DNA from: Macrostomum hystrix
Taxonomy: Eukaryota; Platyhelminthes; Macrostomidae
Assembly (NCBI GenBank): GCA_950097015.1
Contig: CATNEN010000037.1
Coordinates: forward strand, 4,059,501-4,123,500
Direction: 5' to 3'
Length of the DNA stretch: 64,000 nt
Shown: positions 1 through 11,640 of the stretch, in pieces
How the letters are laid out: the number at the start of each line of letters is the position of its first letter
How positions within the stretch are numbered: the first letter of the stretch is position 1
The notes under the pieces: generated by a model
The model's input: only the letters and a program-made list of their open reading frames with translations
Told to the model about the DNA's origin: nothing
Databases searched by the model: none
Translations under genes and position numbers: made by a program

Positions 1-1798
1 AATCCAAGTGATCCGGATTGAGAATCCGAATGACCCAGATTGAGAATCCAAGTGATCCGGATTGAGAATCCGAATGATCTAGATTGAGAATCCAAGTGAT
101 CCGGATTGAGAATCCAAATGATCTAGATTGAGAATCCAAATGATCCGGATTGAGAATTCGAATGATCCGGATTGAGAATCCAAGTGATCCGGATTGAGAA
201 TCCGAATGACCCGGATTGAGAATCCAAGTGATCCGAATTGAGAATCCGAATGACCCATATTGAGAATCCAAGTGATCCGGATTGAGAATCCGAATGCCCG
301 GATTGAGAATCCGAATGACCCATATTGAGAATCCAAGTGATCCGGATTGAGAATCCGAATGACCCATATTGAGAATCCAAGTGATCCGGATTAAGAATCC
401 AAATGATCTAGATTGAGAATCCAAATGATCTAGATTGAGAATGCAATTGATCTAGATTGAGAATCCGAATGATCTAGATTGAGAATCCGAATGATCTGGA
501 TTGAGAATCCAAATGATCTGGATTGAGAATCCAAATGATCTAGATTGAGAATCCGAATGATCTGGATTGAGAATCCAAATGATCTAGATTGAGAATCCAA
601 ATGATCTAGATTGAGAATCCGAATGATCTAGATTGAGAATCCGAATGATCTGGATTGAGAATCCAAATGATCTGGATTGAGAATCCAAATTATCTGGATT
701 GAGAATCCGAATGATCTAGATTGAGAATCCGAATGATCTAGATTGAGAATCCAAATGATCTAGATTGAGAATCCAATTGATCTAGATTGAGAATCCGAAT
801 GATCTAGATTGATAATCCGAATGACACGGATTGAGAATCCAAGCGATCCGGATTGAGAATTCGAATGACCCAGATTGAGAATCCAAGTGATCCGGATTGA
901 GAATCCGAATGACCCATATTGAGAATCCAAGTGATCCGGATTGAGAATCCAAATGATCCGGATTGAGAATTCGAATGACCCAGATTGAGAATCCAAGTGA
1001 TCCGGATTGAGAATCCGAATGATCTGGATTGAGAATCGAAATGATCTGGATTGTGAATCCGAATGACCCGGATTGAGAACCCAAATGATCTGGATTGAGA
1101 ATCCGAATGACCCGGATTGAGAATCCAAATGATCTACATTAAGAATCCAAATGATCTTGATTGAGAATCCAAGTGATCCGGATTGAGAATCCGAATGACC
1201 CGGATTGAGAATCCAAGTGATCCGGATTGAGAATCCGAATGACCCGGATTGAGAATCCAAGTGATCCGGATTGAGAATCCGAATGACCCATATTGAGAAT
1301 CCAAGTGATCCGGATTGAGAATCCGAATGCCCGGATTGAGAATCCAAGTGATCCGGATTGAGAATCCGAATGACCCATATTGAGAAAATAAGTGATCCGG
1401 ATTGAGAATCCGAATGACCCATATTGAGAATCCAAGTGATCCGGATTGAGAATCCGAATGCCCGGATTGAGAATCCAAGTGATCCGGATTGAGAATCCGA
1501 ATGACCCGGATTGAGAATCCAAGTGATCCGGATTGAGAATCCGAATGCCCGGATTGAGAATCCAAGTGATCCGGATTGAGAATCCGAATGACCCATATTG
1601 AGAATCCAAGTGATCCGGATTGAGAATCCAAGTGATCCGGATTGAGAATCCGAATGCCCGGATTGAGAATCCAAGTGATCCGGATTGAGAATCCGAATGC
1701 CCGGATTGAGAATCCAAGTGATCCGGATTGAGAATCCGAAAGACCCATATTGAGAATCCAAGTGATCCGGATTGAGAATCCGAATGACCCAGATTGAG
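1..1798. repeat. Minisatellite, about 22-bp unit
   Basis: Tandem array running off the left edge of the window. The unit is about 22 bp with 21-bp variants and core GGATTGAGAATCC; the base triplets before the core alternate between GATCC, GATCTA and GACCC. Interspersed variants give a loose higher-order pattern. Long minus-strand open frames across it are repeat artefacts, encoding ILNPDH/DSQSGS-type repeats. Confidence 0.95.
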
Positions 1799-2249
1799 TA
1801 TCTAAAACCTGTGTTAATAGGTCACGTGCAATATGGCACCTATATAATATAGAATATAGGAGCCATATTGTCGATCTGAAATTTTTTTAAAGTATTTTTG
1901 ATGCCAAATCGCTAACTGGAGCATCGCATTAGAGAGCATCATAATTATTTTATTGATTCTGCCCCGTCTTAGCTCGTATTTTCGCTAGTGGGCGGTGAAA
2001 GTACAATCGGAGGCAGCCGGATTTTTTCGTCAAATTGGTGATTTACGCTCGTAACTCTTTTTTTAAAACGCGCGACACAATGAAGCTTTGTATGCTGAAG
2101 GGAAGTGATAAAATGCGTTTTCTACCTGCCATCAGTGCTCACTATTGCACTTTTCATGTTTGAATTCATGCATTACTCGCTATATTAATAATGCTACTGC
2201 AGGAGTAACAATGGCGGCATTCATCTCAGACATTTACGGGTTACCATTC
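1799..2249. other. Intergenic or intronic, nothing recognised
   Basis: Unique, AT-rich sequence between two arrays. No exon, RNA gene or mobile element was recognised. It may be intron or upstream sequence of the channel gene, whose 5' exons were not found. Confidence 0.5.
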
Positions 2250-2896
2250 CTGGCGGGTTCTAACCCTTGCTGGCGGGTTCTAGCCCTTGCTGGCGAGTTC
2301 TAACCCTTGCTGGCGGGTTCTAACCCTTGCTGGCGGGTTCTAATCCTTGCTGGCGGGTTCTAATCCTTGCTGGCGGGTTCTAACCCTTGCTGGCGGGTTC
2401 TAGCCCTTGCTGGCGAGTTCTAACCCTTGCTGGCGGGTTCTAACCCTTGCTGGCGGGTTCTAATCCTTGCTGGCGGGTTCTAATCCTTGCTGGCGGGTTC
2501 TAGCCCTTGCTGGCGGGTTCTAATCCTTGCTGGCGGGTTCTAGCCCTTGCTGGCGGGTTCTAATCCTTGCTGGCGGGTTCTAGCCCTTGCTGGCGGGTTC
2601 TAATCCTTGCTGGCGGGTTCTAGCCCTTGCTGGCGGGTTCTAATCCTTGCTGGCGGGTTCTAATCCTTGCTGGCGGGTTCTAATCCTTGCTGGCGGGTTC
2701 TAGCCCTTGCTGGCGGGTTCTAACCCTTGCTGGCGGGTTCTAGCCCTTGCTGGCGGGTTCTAATCCTTGCTGGCGGGTTCTAGCCCTTGCTGGCGGGTTC
2801 TAATCCTTGCTGGCGGGTTCTAACCATTGCTGGCTGGTTCTAATCCTTGCTGGCGGGTTCTAACCATTGCTGGCGGGTTCTAACCCTTACTGTCGG
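2250..2896. repeat. Minisatellite, 20-bp unit
   Basis: About 32 tandem copies of TTCTAACCCTTGCTGGCGGG and its AATCC/AGCCC variants, with almost no length variation. Three units fit each 60-base line exactly. Each AACCC-type unit carries CTAAC, which resembles a branch-point consensus. It probably lies in an intron of the downstream channel gene. Confidence 0.95.
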
Positions 2897-2907
2897 ATCT
2901 TATCTTC

Positions 2908-3425
2908 TCAGGTGGCTCTTACCTTTCTCAGAGGGGCTCTTACCCTTCTTAGGTGGCTCTTACCCTTCTGAGGGGGCTCCTACCCTTCTTAGGGGGCTCT
3001 TACTCTTCTTAGGGGGCTCTTACCCTTCTCAGGGGGCTCCTACCCTTCTCAGGGGGCTCTTACCCTTCTCAGGGGGCTCTTACCCTTCTCAGGGGGCTCT
3101 TACCCTTCTCAGGGGGCTCTTACCCTTCTCAGGGGGCTCTTACCCTTCTCAGGGGGCTCTTACCCTTCTCAGGGGCTCTTACCCTTCTCAGGGGGCTCTT
3201 ACCCTTCTCAGGGGGCTCTTACCCTTCTCAGGGGGCTCCTACCCTTCTCAGGGGGCTCTTACCCTTCTCAGGGGGCTCTTACCCTTCTCAGGGGGCTCTT
3301 ACCCTTCTCAGGGGGCTCTTACCCTTCTCAGGGGGCTCTTACCCTTCTCAGGGGGCTCTTACCCTTCTCAGGGGGCTCTTACCCTTCTCAGGGGGTTCTT
3401 ACCCTTCTTAGGTAGCTCTTACTCT
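2908..3425. repeat. Minisatellite, 20-bp unit resembling a 3' splice site
   Basis: About 26 copies of TCTTACCCTTCTCAGGGGGC. Every unit contains a pyrimidine-rich run followed by CAG|G, which looks like a 3' splice acceptor. The array starts directly after the preceding 20-bp array and stops about 115 bp before the first recognisable exon of the channel gene. The open frame across it (SYPSQGALTLLRG-type) is not considered coding. Confidence 0.95.
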
Positions 3426-3541
3426 TAATTACAGCTTTTGAACCAGCTGACGAGGCTTTACTCCCTCTCTATTATTTCTGTGCTTTCTTAAATTTCCGTC
3501 TAATTTCAACAATTGCACTCGTGTACCACCCTACGAACCAG

Positions 3542-6179
3542 GCCAGTGTACGACAGTGTTCAGCAGGTGCGTCAGATTCTCAATCTTAACGTTCGGCGCT
3601 ACCTGCGCGACAGGTACGGCGACTATGAGCATGACACGGACACTCTGCGGGCTGAGGATGATGGAATCTACAATCTGCCCAGTGAGTACCATTGCTTGGC
3701 TACTGTTTACGTTCAGTGTTGCTGTGCGATTTCACTCCGACTGTCACTCCACCATTTCACTCTGACTGTCCCCTCCGTCATTTCACCCCGACTGTCATTC
3801 CGCCATTTCACCCCGACTGTCATTCCACCATTTCACTCCGACTGTCACTCCACCATTTCACTCCGACTGTCACTCCACCATTTCACTCTGACTGTCACTC
3901 CACCATTTCACTCCGACTGTCACTCCACCATTTCACTCCGACTGTCACTCCACTATTTCACTCCGACTGTCACTCCGGCATTTCTCTCCGACTGTCACTC
4001 CACCATTTCACTCCGACTGTCACTCCACCATGGCAGACCTGGTGATCCGGGACACCTATGGCATCAGGATGCTGGCTCAGTTCAGCGCCAGCCCCAGCGC
4101 CATGCTGCTGTGGTGCGCATTCGGTACGCTCGCCTGCGACCAGGCCGACTTCCAGCCAGTCGCCCTGCCCGCTAGCCCGGCCTGCATGACCTTCAGCCTC
4201 GACAGATTCCGGTCCAGACGGCCCAACATCACCGTCAACGAGCTGAATGAGCTGCGCCTCGTTCTGTTCACCGACTCATTCAACAGCGACCCCGGCGTCA
4301 TCGCTGGCCTTGCCAACTTGCCTGGCGACTGGTTCAACATGCAGACAACTGGCGGCGCCGTGGCCTACGTGCACCCCAGGGGCACCTACCCCACGCATGG
4401 CAACCGAATCGAGGCTAGCAACGGGGAAGAGACCATTGTGGATATCCGGTACCAATTAAACTCCTCTAAAATAATCATGATAATACCTTGTAAGGGGCTT
4501 CGGGCTCTGGTACATCATCGGGTGACGCATAGGCCACGCACACGCACACATACTGTACACATGTACAACACACAGGTGTGTACATCTGCCCCACACCATT
4601 TTTTATTGAGAAAGTGGCCTCATAAAAGTGGCCTCATGAAAGTGGCCTCACCGCGGAATCGAGCTCGGGGACCTTGGTGCTAGAGGCAAACGTGTGTTAA
4701 CCGCTTTGCCACTCACTCCAACTGAGCAATGTTTGTACACACGTGCGTACTTGGGAACGTGATTTATGTGACATAATTTCCTTCAAAGTCTCTCGAACAC
4801 CTTTTTTGATCGAATAAGTTCAGCAGGTGAAGCACATTCTCTAATTATGGTTCGGCCATAGACAAAAAGGTTTGGTTACGGCCATAGACAGAAGGGCTAT
4901 GGCAGTCGTCAATGGGCGTTTTCCAAAGTACGCTCGTACATTGATTGTACTTGGATGTGTGAATTTTGAAAAGCATTTAGCAGTGTTAGTGGTTAGAGCA
5001 CAAATCAATGAACTCAATATTCCGCAGGTATCAGGCGTTCGACGCTAAAAGTACACAGAGTGCGCCATGCCTGGACGACGCCAGTCACCGGAAGCTGCAG
5101 TACCTGGTGATTGCTAATCGCCAATTGGTGCCAGCAACTTTTGAGGTTTGTATAAAATGATCTAAAAAATCAATTCTGAAGCCTTGCTAAAAAAGTCAGC
5201 TACGAAAACTCGCATGTTGCTCGGTTAGCTGACCATGGTGAGGAAGTAACACCCAGTGCAATATCCTGAGCACGAGCTCAGGTTGAACTTGAGCACAGTG
5301 CTCATGCAATTCTTCTTTAGTGAAGTAAATCGAAGGTGATAAATCAAGCAGAAATTGCATTCACAGGCCCACCTGTACGATTGTCACGTGACAGTGTCCC
5401 AGGACGTATTGCTGCGCCGTTGCGGCTTCATCGATCCGAGCCTGCCGCTGCCAGCTGACCTCGCCGGCAAGCCGAGGCGCGGCAACCTCAGCAACCTTCT
5501 ACCAGCGTCTGGCGGGGAAAATCTGACCCCAGCCCAACTGATCGACTCCGTGTTCATCCAGGCAGTCAACAGCTCAAACGACGGCGGCATGCCGGGCATG
5601 ATCCGTCGCCTGCTTGAGAACGAGTCCTGCCTGCGGCTAGCCCAGGTGGCCGCGGCGGCAGATTCGCGAATAGACGCCTGTCTGGACTTCTGCCGAGGCG
5701 GCATCTACAGCACCGGCTTCATGGCAGCCGCTTGGCCAGTGGCGGACGCGGCCTTCCTGCAGCCGCTGGTTCGGCGCTGGCTGGGGTCCAACGCCTACTT
5801 CCTGAACGGCTCCTCCAGGACCAACCAGTCTATAAACGAGGCCTTCATCCACTCGGCCAGCTGGAATCTGCTGCGGGCCTACAAGTCGCTGCCCGACAAG
5901 GCGCTTGGCGAGTCTCTAAAAAATTTTCTAGCTCTCCGATTTCGTCCGGCTGACTCGCAGGGCCTCGGAGCGCTGACGGAGGAGAACTGGGCCTACCAGC
6001 TGCATGACCTGGCCTCCGATGTTGGCGGCATACTCGGCCTGTACATGGGCGTCAGCGTGCTGACCCTGTGCGAGCTGCTGGAGCTGCTGGGCCGCATGGC
6101 TGGCATTGCTTCTCGGGGCAGGCGGGCCGCAGCTCCAGGTGTTGCTGCTGCTTCCGCGTTGCGAACCACCAGTGTGTGA
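3542..6179 (+). CDS. DEG/ENaC-type (amiloride-sensitive) sodium channel subunit, 5'-partial
   Basis: Ligand- or proton-gated cation channel subunit of the plasma membrane, by family. I reconstruct exons about 3542-3681, 4037-4448, 5028-5145 and 5367-6179; the joins keep frame (phases 1, 2, 0) with GT-AG at each intron. Family signs are CxF...C...DF.P...C.TF early in exon 2 (WCAFGTLAC, then ACMTF), VHPRGTYP, a CxxxC pair followed by an aromatic stretch ending WP (CLDFCRGG), a conserved SDVGGILGL, and the pore/second membrane segment with the G-x-S filter motif (GVS) followed by LTLCELLELL. The first membrane segment and start codon lie upstream and were not found, so the gene is incomplete on the left. 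The first exon has no diagnostic motif and its acceptor is a guess. An AATAAA follows the stop at 6206-6211. Which subfamily (FaNaC, ASIC, DEG) is unresolved. Confidence 0.8.
3725..4030. repeat. Intronic minisatellite, 25-bp unit
   Basis: About 12 copies of a 25-bp pyrimidine-rich unit with core CCGACTGTCACTCCACCATT. It fills almost the whole 355-bp intron 3682-4036 of the channel gene and ends a few bases before the acceptor, so the array itself supplies the polypyrimidine tract. Confidence 0.95.
4640..4725 (-). mobile_element. tRNA-derived SINE-like fragment
   Basis: On the minus strand TGGCAAAGCGG (plus 4701-4711) matches the RNA polymerase III A box exactly. GAGCTCGATTCC (plus 4655-4666) matches the B box with one change. 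The spacing is like that of a tRNA. No cloverleaf was found that would support a functional tRNA, so a tRNA-derived SINE is preferred. It lies in the channel intron 4449-5027. Confidence 0.6.
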
Positions 6180-6205
6180 AACTTGCTAGTTATTGTATCG
6201 TTACC

Positions 6206-6211
6206 AATAAA
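6206..6211 (+). promoter_or_regulatory. Polyadenylation signal AATAAA
   Basis: Canonical hexamer 27 bp after the stop codon of the channel gene and in the same orientation. It supports 6179 as the real end of translation. Confidence 0.7.
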
Positions 6212-6787
6212 GACAAACTGGCTTTTGCTACAGTCTTAAATTATTGAATGTTGTTGCACTTGTTCTCTTTAGCTGCAGTGCGAGATGACTGAATCTGAGG
6301 TGGCTGTGCGGCGTGAGGTGGGTGTAAGACATTGGATATTTGTACGGTTTGAGGTGGGTGTAGGATTTGAGTGATCAGACTCGGACTAATGTCTCTGAGT
6401 ACTATATTTTCCTCCCTAGGCTAAGAGAATATTTGAAAGCAGCAGCATTTCATATTGCTATAAGCATAGAAACAATTGCACTCCACAAAAGTTCAATCAA
6501 CAAAATTGAACACTAATTTCGCTAATGATCACTGAGGGAGCTAGCTTCTCTTTTAATCAGATAGAGCTGAGCTGCGTGATCTTGGGCCTTCTGGAAAGGC
6601 TTCTTGCTCTCGAGGTGCAGTCAACAAAGCGTATTGTTCCAATTAGAGCTGCTTATTCTTCTTTGAGTTGTTGCTTTTTAATTTCCACCTGACGCTTGAA
6701 ACTAATTTTAGCGAGTGCAGAGGCAACTGCCTCGAATTCGTAATAAAAAACTCACAGGAAGTGAGACACCGAGTACTTTGTGACTCA
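6212..6787. other. Intergenic, nothing recognised
   Basis: Unique sequence downstream of the channel gene. It contains two short copies of a GAGGTGGGTGTA-like motif near 6308-6365 but no gene-like frame. Confidence 0.5.
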
Positions 6788-7121
6788 CTGAGTACAGACA
6801 ACTGAGTACAGACAACTGAGTACAGACAACTGAGTACAGACAACTGAGTACAGACAACTGAGTACAGACAACTGAGTACAGACAACTGAGTACAGACAAC
6901 TGAGTACAGACAACTGAGTACAGACAACTGAGTACAGACAACTGAGTACAGACAACTGAGTACAGACAATTGAGTACAGACAACTGAGTACAGACAACTG
7001 AGTACAGACAACTGAGTACAGACAATTGAGTACAGACAACTGAGTAAAGACAACTGAGTACAGACAACTGAGTACAGACAACTGAGTACAGACAACTGAG
7101 TACAGACAACTGAGTACAGAT
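6788..7121. repeat. Minisatellite, 14-bp unit
   Basis: About 24 copies of CTGAGTACAGACAA. Because 14 is not a multiple of three, the 42-bp triple unit stays open in several minus-strand frames. Those frames are repeat artefacts. Confidence 0.97.
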
Positions 7122-8406
7122 ATAAGAACCTAACTAAGTCACAGACATGGGGCAATTATAAAAGCAGCACGTAATGTATTACCCGTTTGCCCGCCAACGC
7201 CAGTCTATGTCTTAAAACATTTCATTTATTTGCCCAGTGCGGATAAACGGAACGTTTACCATAGACAACTCACAGACGTCTTGGGGAAATGAAAAGAGCA
7301 TGAACAACATGAACAGCATTGAAACTTAACTAGAATTACACTTAAACCTCCAGCCAAGACAGCCTTTCCAGCCTTACACGCCTCGTGTGCACTTTTTACC
7401 ACAGACGCTTCTTCTTCAAACAGGTCTGCTTTTTACCATAGACTATGGACAGAGTCCGAGAGAGAAAGAGAGTCAGAGTTTATACACAGAGCATAAAAGT
7501 GCAATCAGAGTTGGCGGGCAAGTGGGAATACATACCATATTTCCCATTTATATATTATAAACCAAGGCTTGTTAGACTTTTATGTCAAGATGGCAGTCTC
7601 GAAATATTACTAGCTAGTCTCTACTCTACTAATAGTAAACTATTTTGACTGACAACTCATTTATTTTGAATAAACGTAATAATCTTGATAATTGTTATTA
7701 TTTATCACTGATGTAACTGCAGGTGCATCTGTGTCAAGTGGATATATGTATCTGTGATAGGCGTGCGATGAGTGAAGGTTATATTATCATATAACTAGTG
7801 TAATTTGGAAGCATGTGTAGTTATAGTATGTACGATGGCCATTAGTTGTAATTCTAGATTTGTATTAATTTGTACTTAAACTTGTGAAATAGCTCGCACT
7901 GGTTTTGATTTGTTAAGATCATCTCGGCTGGTTGCGTCTAATTTATCTTATTTTAGCATTTATACTGATTTCTAGGCGTACCTCGTAATTCATTGAAAAG
8001 TTTGCCTGAATGCACATACAAATGCTACTTATAGTAGAATGGTTCGTTTTCGAAATGCGGTAAGCGTTTTAACAATAAAAAAACAATCGAAAAGTTAAAA
8101 CAAATTGAATTGGCCCGGATTCTATTTCACAGGTGCCGCTACTCAGCCAACTGTCCAGCCAGCACAATATGACGTTTCGGTGTATATATTTTGCGGACCT
8201 TTTATGACCCAACAATCCGTAGATAGAAGCACAACAATTTAGTCGGGGGTCTATTCATTTCTTAACAATAAGCGGCCTCTTTTGGTTTGCACAGCCGCTG
8301 CCGCATGCACAGAGGGGGAGAGGTGAGAGTGGAGTCTTGAGTCGCTTGAATAATCAATTTTGGAGTTCGTCAAAGGTGCTCAGTCGTGTCTCTGACGGGT
8401 CATCTC
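7122..8406. other. Intergenic, nothing recognised
   Basis: AT-rich unique sequence. Short frames such as 7445-7648 show no family resemblance, no splice context and no codon bias like that of the real exons. Two AATAAA hexamers (near 7667 and 8072) have no gene assigned. Confidence 0.5.
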
Positions 8407-8724
8407 TTAGCCGTAGCGCATTCGGCTGCCCGTGGCGTAGGCGGCCTTGCCGCGCTCCTCGCTGTGATATCCGGGGTGCTGGAAGGACAGTGACGAGGCC
8501 AGCAGGAAGCCGCGGTAGGGCCGCTCGAATCGGCGATAGCGGAGCAGTTGTGAGCAGAGCGCCGCTAGGCGAGGGCTACTGGCCCGCCGCTCAGGTGAGC
8601 ACAGGCCCATCGCAGCCGCAGCAATGGCAGCTTCGTCCGACCAGACATCCGGCTCGGCTAGAGCTAAGGCTACGAAGCCCATGACGGCGCATAGCAACAG
8701 CATGGCAACCGTACTGTATTGCAT
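8407..8724 (-). CDS. Small secreted protein, candidate amidated-peptide prohormone
   Basis: A single-exon 105-residue protein. Residues 1-23 form a classic signal peptide (hydrophobic core MLLLCAVMGFVALALA, cleavage before EPDVW). The rest is rich in Arg, Leu and Ser with two cysteines (MGLC, AALC) and no membrane segment. It ends in RMRYG and stop: Arg-x-Arg-Tyr followed by a Gly that could be amidated, as in NPY/NPF peptides. The preceding YATGS has the same spacing as the YAIVG of flatworm NPF. The dibasic RR/ERGK sites are compatible with processing but irregular. The codon usage is GC-rich like the other exons. A splice-acceptor-like CTAACCTCACATAG lies 10 bp before the ATG. The NPF/NPY link is inference from a very short tail; any other secreted peptide is possible. 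Confidence 0.55.
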   Translation of the reverse strand: MQYSTVAMLLLCAVMGFVALALAEPDVWSDEAAIAAAAMGLCSPERRASSPRLAALCSQLLRYRRFERPYRGFLLASSLSFQHPGYHSEERGKAAYATGSRMRYG

Positions 8725-8927
8725 GTTTTGGTTGCTATGTGAGGTTAGCGAACTTTCAAATTTACTAAGCTGTCAAAGATTGGAACTGATGAATGCGGCT
8801 GAGAACAGCTAGTCACCTTTGTGAGTGCACCTCGACATGGATTTTTGGGGCCGTATTATATCCGCCGCCAAGGTCCATAGATGGTGCGTTGGCTTGGGGC
8901 GGCTTTGAGCCAGAGACAGCTCCGACT

Positions 8928-8945
8928 GTTCTGATTGGCTGCGGA
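8928..8945 (-). promoter_or_regulatory. Possible CCAAT box
   Basis: AGCCAATCAGA on the minus strand, about 210 bp upstream of the small secreted-protein ORF and in a GC-richer patch. It is a weak call: a near-identical motif near 35203 lies inside a predicted exon, so the word alone is not diagnostic. Confidence 0.25.
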
Positions 8946-9425
8946 ACAGGCCGTGGGCGATCGCTGGTAAGCCTTGTGCAATTCTTGTCAGATATTGTCA
9001 GATTTGCTGATTAGGAGGATTTTCATTCATCAACAGCGCGTGCTAAAACTGGCTCTAAGTTTGCTCTTAGAGTAACAAAAATTGAATTTCACTCCCCTAT
9101 TAAAATGCACGTAGTAAAATCCCATCTTGAATTTTAATCTGGATTTAATGAAGCCGGTTGAAAAGCTACCTGACAAGATTTCTTTGCTCAGAAACTTGGA
9201 GAACGCAGAAATGAGAGCCTGCGTAGATTCATCAGAGCTGGGAAGTGAATGCATCAGAGACGACTGAATGCGCATTTGCGAATGCTCAAACATCTTTGAG
9301 CACATTCCGTACATTAGACTCTGAATCGACAATTAGCCACAAAATAGTACGTGGTAGAAAGTAAATGCAGAAGAATAAAAAAAGATAATACGAGGTTGCA
9401 TTTCTAACTTTTAGGATAGTACTTA
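8946..9425. other. Intergenic, nothing recognised
   Basis: Unique sequence between the secreted-protein gene and the next array. The minus frame 9030-9332 has no recognisable domain. Confidence 0.45.
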
Positions 9426-10066
9426 GATATTTGGCTGGATGTTTGGCTGGATGTTTGGCTGGATATTTGGCTGGATATTTGGCTGGATATATGGCTGGAT
9501 ATTTGGCTGGATATATGGCTGGATATTTGGCTGGATATATGGCTGGATATTTGGCTGGATATTTGGCTGGATGTTTGGCTGGATATTTGGCTGGATATTT
9601 GGCTGGATATTTGGCTGGATATTTGGCTGGATATTTGGCTGGATATTTGGCTGGATATTTGGCTGGATGTTTGGCTGGATGTTTGGCTGGATGTTTGGCT
9701 GGATATTTGGCTGGATATTTGGCTGGATATTTGGCTGGATATTTGGCTGGATATTTGGCTGGATATTTGGCTGGATATTTGGCTGGATATATGGCTGGAT
9801 ATTTGGCTGGATATTTGGCTGGATATTTGGCTGGATATTTGGCTGGATGTTTGGCTGGATATTTGGCTGGATATTTGGCTGGATGTTTGGCTGGATATTT
9901 GGCTGGATGTTTGGCTGGATGTTTGGCTGGATATATGGCTGGATATTTGGCTGGATATTTGGCTGGATATTTGGCTGGATATTTGGCTGGATATTTGGCT
10001 GGATATTTGGCTGGATGTTTGGCTGGATGTTTGGCTGGATATTTGGCTGGATGTTTGGCTGGATAT
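9426..10066. repeat. Minisatellite, 12-bp unit
   Basis: About 53 uninterrupted copies of TTTGGCTGGATA, with TAT/TGT variants. All frames are open, giving artefact ORFs such as GWIF and PAKY repeats. Confidence 0.97.
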
Positions 10067-10067
10067 A

Positions 10068-10266
10068 TAGAGGAAGAGGAAGAGGAAGAAGAGGAAGAGG
10101 AAGAGGAAGAAGAGGAAGAGGAAGAGGAAGAAGAGGAAGAGGAAGAGGAAGAGGAAGAAGAGGAAGAGGAAGAGGAAGAGGAAGAGGAAGAAGAGGAAGA
10201 GGAAGAGGAAGAGGAAGAAGAGGAAGAGGAAGAAGAAGAAGAGGAAGAGGAAGAGGAAGAGGAAAA
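10068..10266. repeat. Polypurine (GGAAGA)n tract
   Basis: Nearly pure A/G run of about 200 bp built from GGAAGA and GAAGAA units. It directly abuts the 12-bp array. It gives poly-Ser and poly-Glu artefact ORFs. Confidence 0.97.
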
Positions 10267-10900
10267 TGAGGAGGAAAAATTTGTCAAAAAAATGAAAGGC
10301 GTTGGTGGTAAAATAAAATTAGACAAATGCAGAATATGCACTTATCCTAGGGTGAAACAGGGAAAACTCTGAAGGTTGAGTGCAATTTGTGGGGCACAAT
10401 TAAATTAGGCAGGTACCCAACCAGCATTTTGGCTCCTTTGTATTCACACTGAAATGTCATCTGATGATGAGAATCTTCTGAATTTCTAGTGAAATACCCT
10501 GACGTGTTCGCCTCCATCAGGTTGTCCATTAGCAACCTGTGCTTATGGATAATTTCAACCAGCATACGAGCTAGAAGGCGCTGTGAAGCCATTAATAATA
10601 CAAACTATGAGGGCCTTCTGGAAGACCGGTCGCCCACAATCAACTCAAACCATCTGAGCTTGGCCACTTCACTGCAATCACTGCTAGCCAATCAATAAAC
10701 GCTTTCAGCTTGAGCAGGTGTTTCTAACGGGGCTCAATAGTTTGCAAATTTAGCTGCTCCACATCTGTCCATCGCTCTCATGTGGGGACAATCTGGTAAT
10801 TCGGCCAAAAACAATATACTTTTTCCTTTCTCAATAACAAGTCTTTGGCGGTGTTGATTCGGATTAAAATAACTGCGGCTTCTGTGTGAATCTGACGATT
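10267..10900. other. Intergenic, nothing recognised
   Basis: Unique sequence with short frames on both strands (for example 10347-10592 minus and 10489-10698 plus). None resembles a known family. Confidence 0.45.
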
Positions 10901-11640
10901 AGGATGGACACCCTGAATCTGTCAACTCTTGATGGACACCCTGAATCTGTCTAATAAAGATGGACACCCTGAATCTGTCAACTCTTGATGGACACCCTGA
11001 ATCTGTCAACTCTTGATGGACACCCTGAATCTGTCAACTCTTGATGGACACCCTGAATCTGTCAACTCTTGATGGACACCCTGAATCTGTCAACTCTTGA
11101 TGGACACCCTGAATCTGTCAACTCTTGATGGACACCCTGAATCTGTCAACTCTTGATGGACACCCTGAATCTGTCTAATAAAGATGGACACCCTGAATCT
11201 GTCAACTCTTGATGGACACCCTGAATCTGTCAACTCTTGATGGACACCCTGAATCTGTCAACTCTTGATGGACACCCTGAATCTGTCAACTCTTGATGGA
11301 CACCCTGAATCTGTCTAATAAAGATGGACACCCTGAATCTGTCAACTCTTGATGGACACCCTGAATCTGTCAACTCTTGATGGACACCCTGAATCTGTCT
11401 AATAAAGATGGACACCCTGAATCTGTCAACTCTTGATGGACACCCTGAATCTGTCAACTCTTGATGGACACCCTGAAACTGTCAACTCTTGATGGACACC
11501 CTGAATCTGTCTAATAAAGATGGACACCCTGAATCTGTCAACTCTTGATGGACACCCTGAATCTGTCAACTCTTGATGGACACCCTGAATCTGTCAACTC
11601 TTGATGGACACCCTGAACGTGTCAAGTCTTGATAGACACC
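10901..11640. repeat. Minisatellite, 28-bp unit in two types
   Basis: About 26 units with the shared half GATGGACACCCTGAATCTGT. The second half is either CAACTCTT or CTAATAAA. The CTAATAAA type recurs at irregular intervals, and its AATAAA is therefore repeated as well. Confidence 0.95.

Noticed and set aside
8337-8684. Plus-strand ORF opposite the secreted protein
   Set aside because: It is a shadow of the GC-rich minus ORF, Arg/Pro-rich, without a signal peptide or domain.
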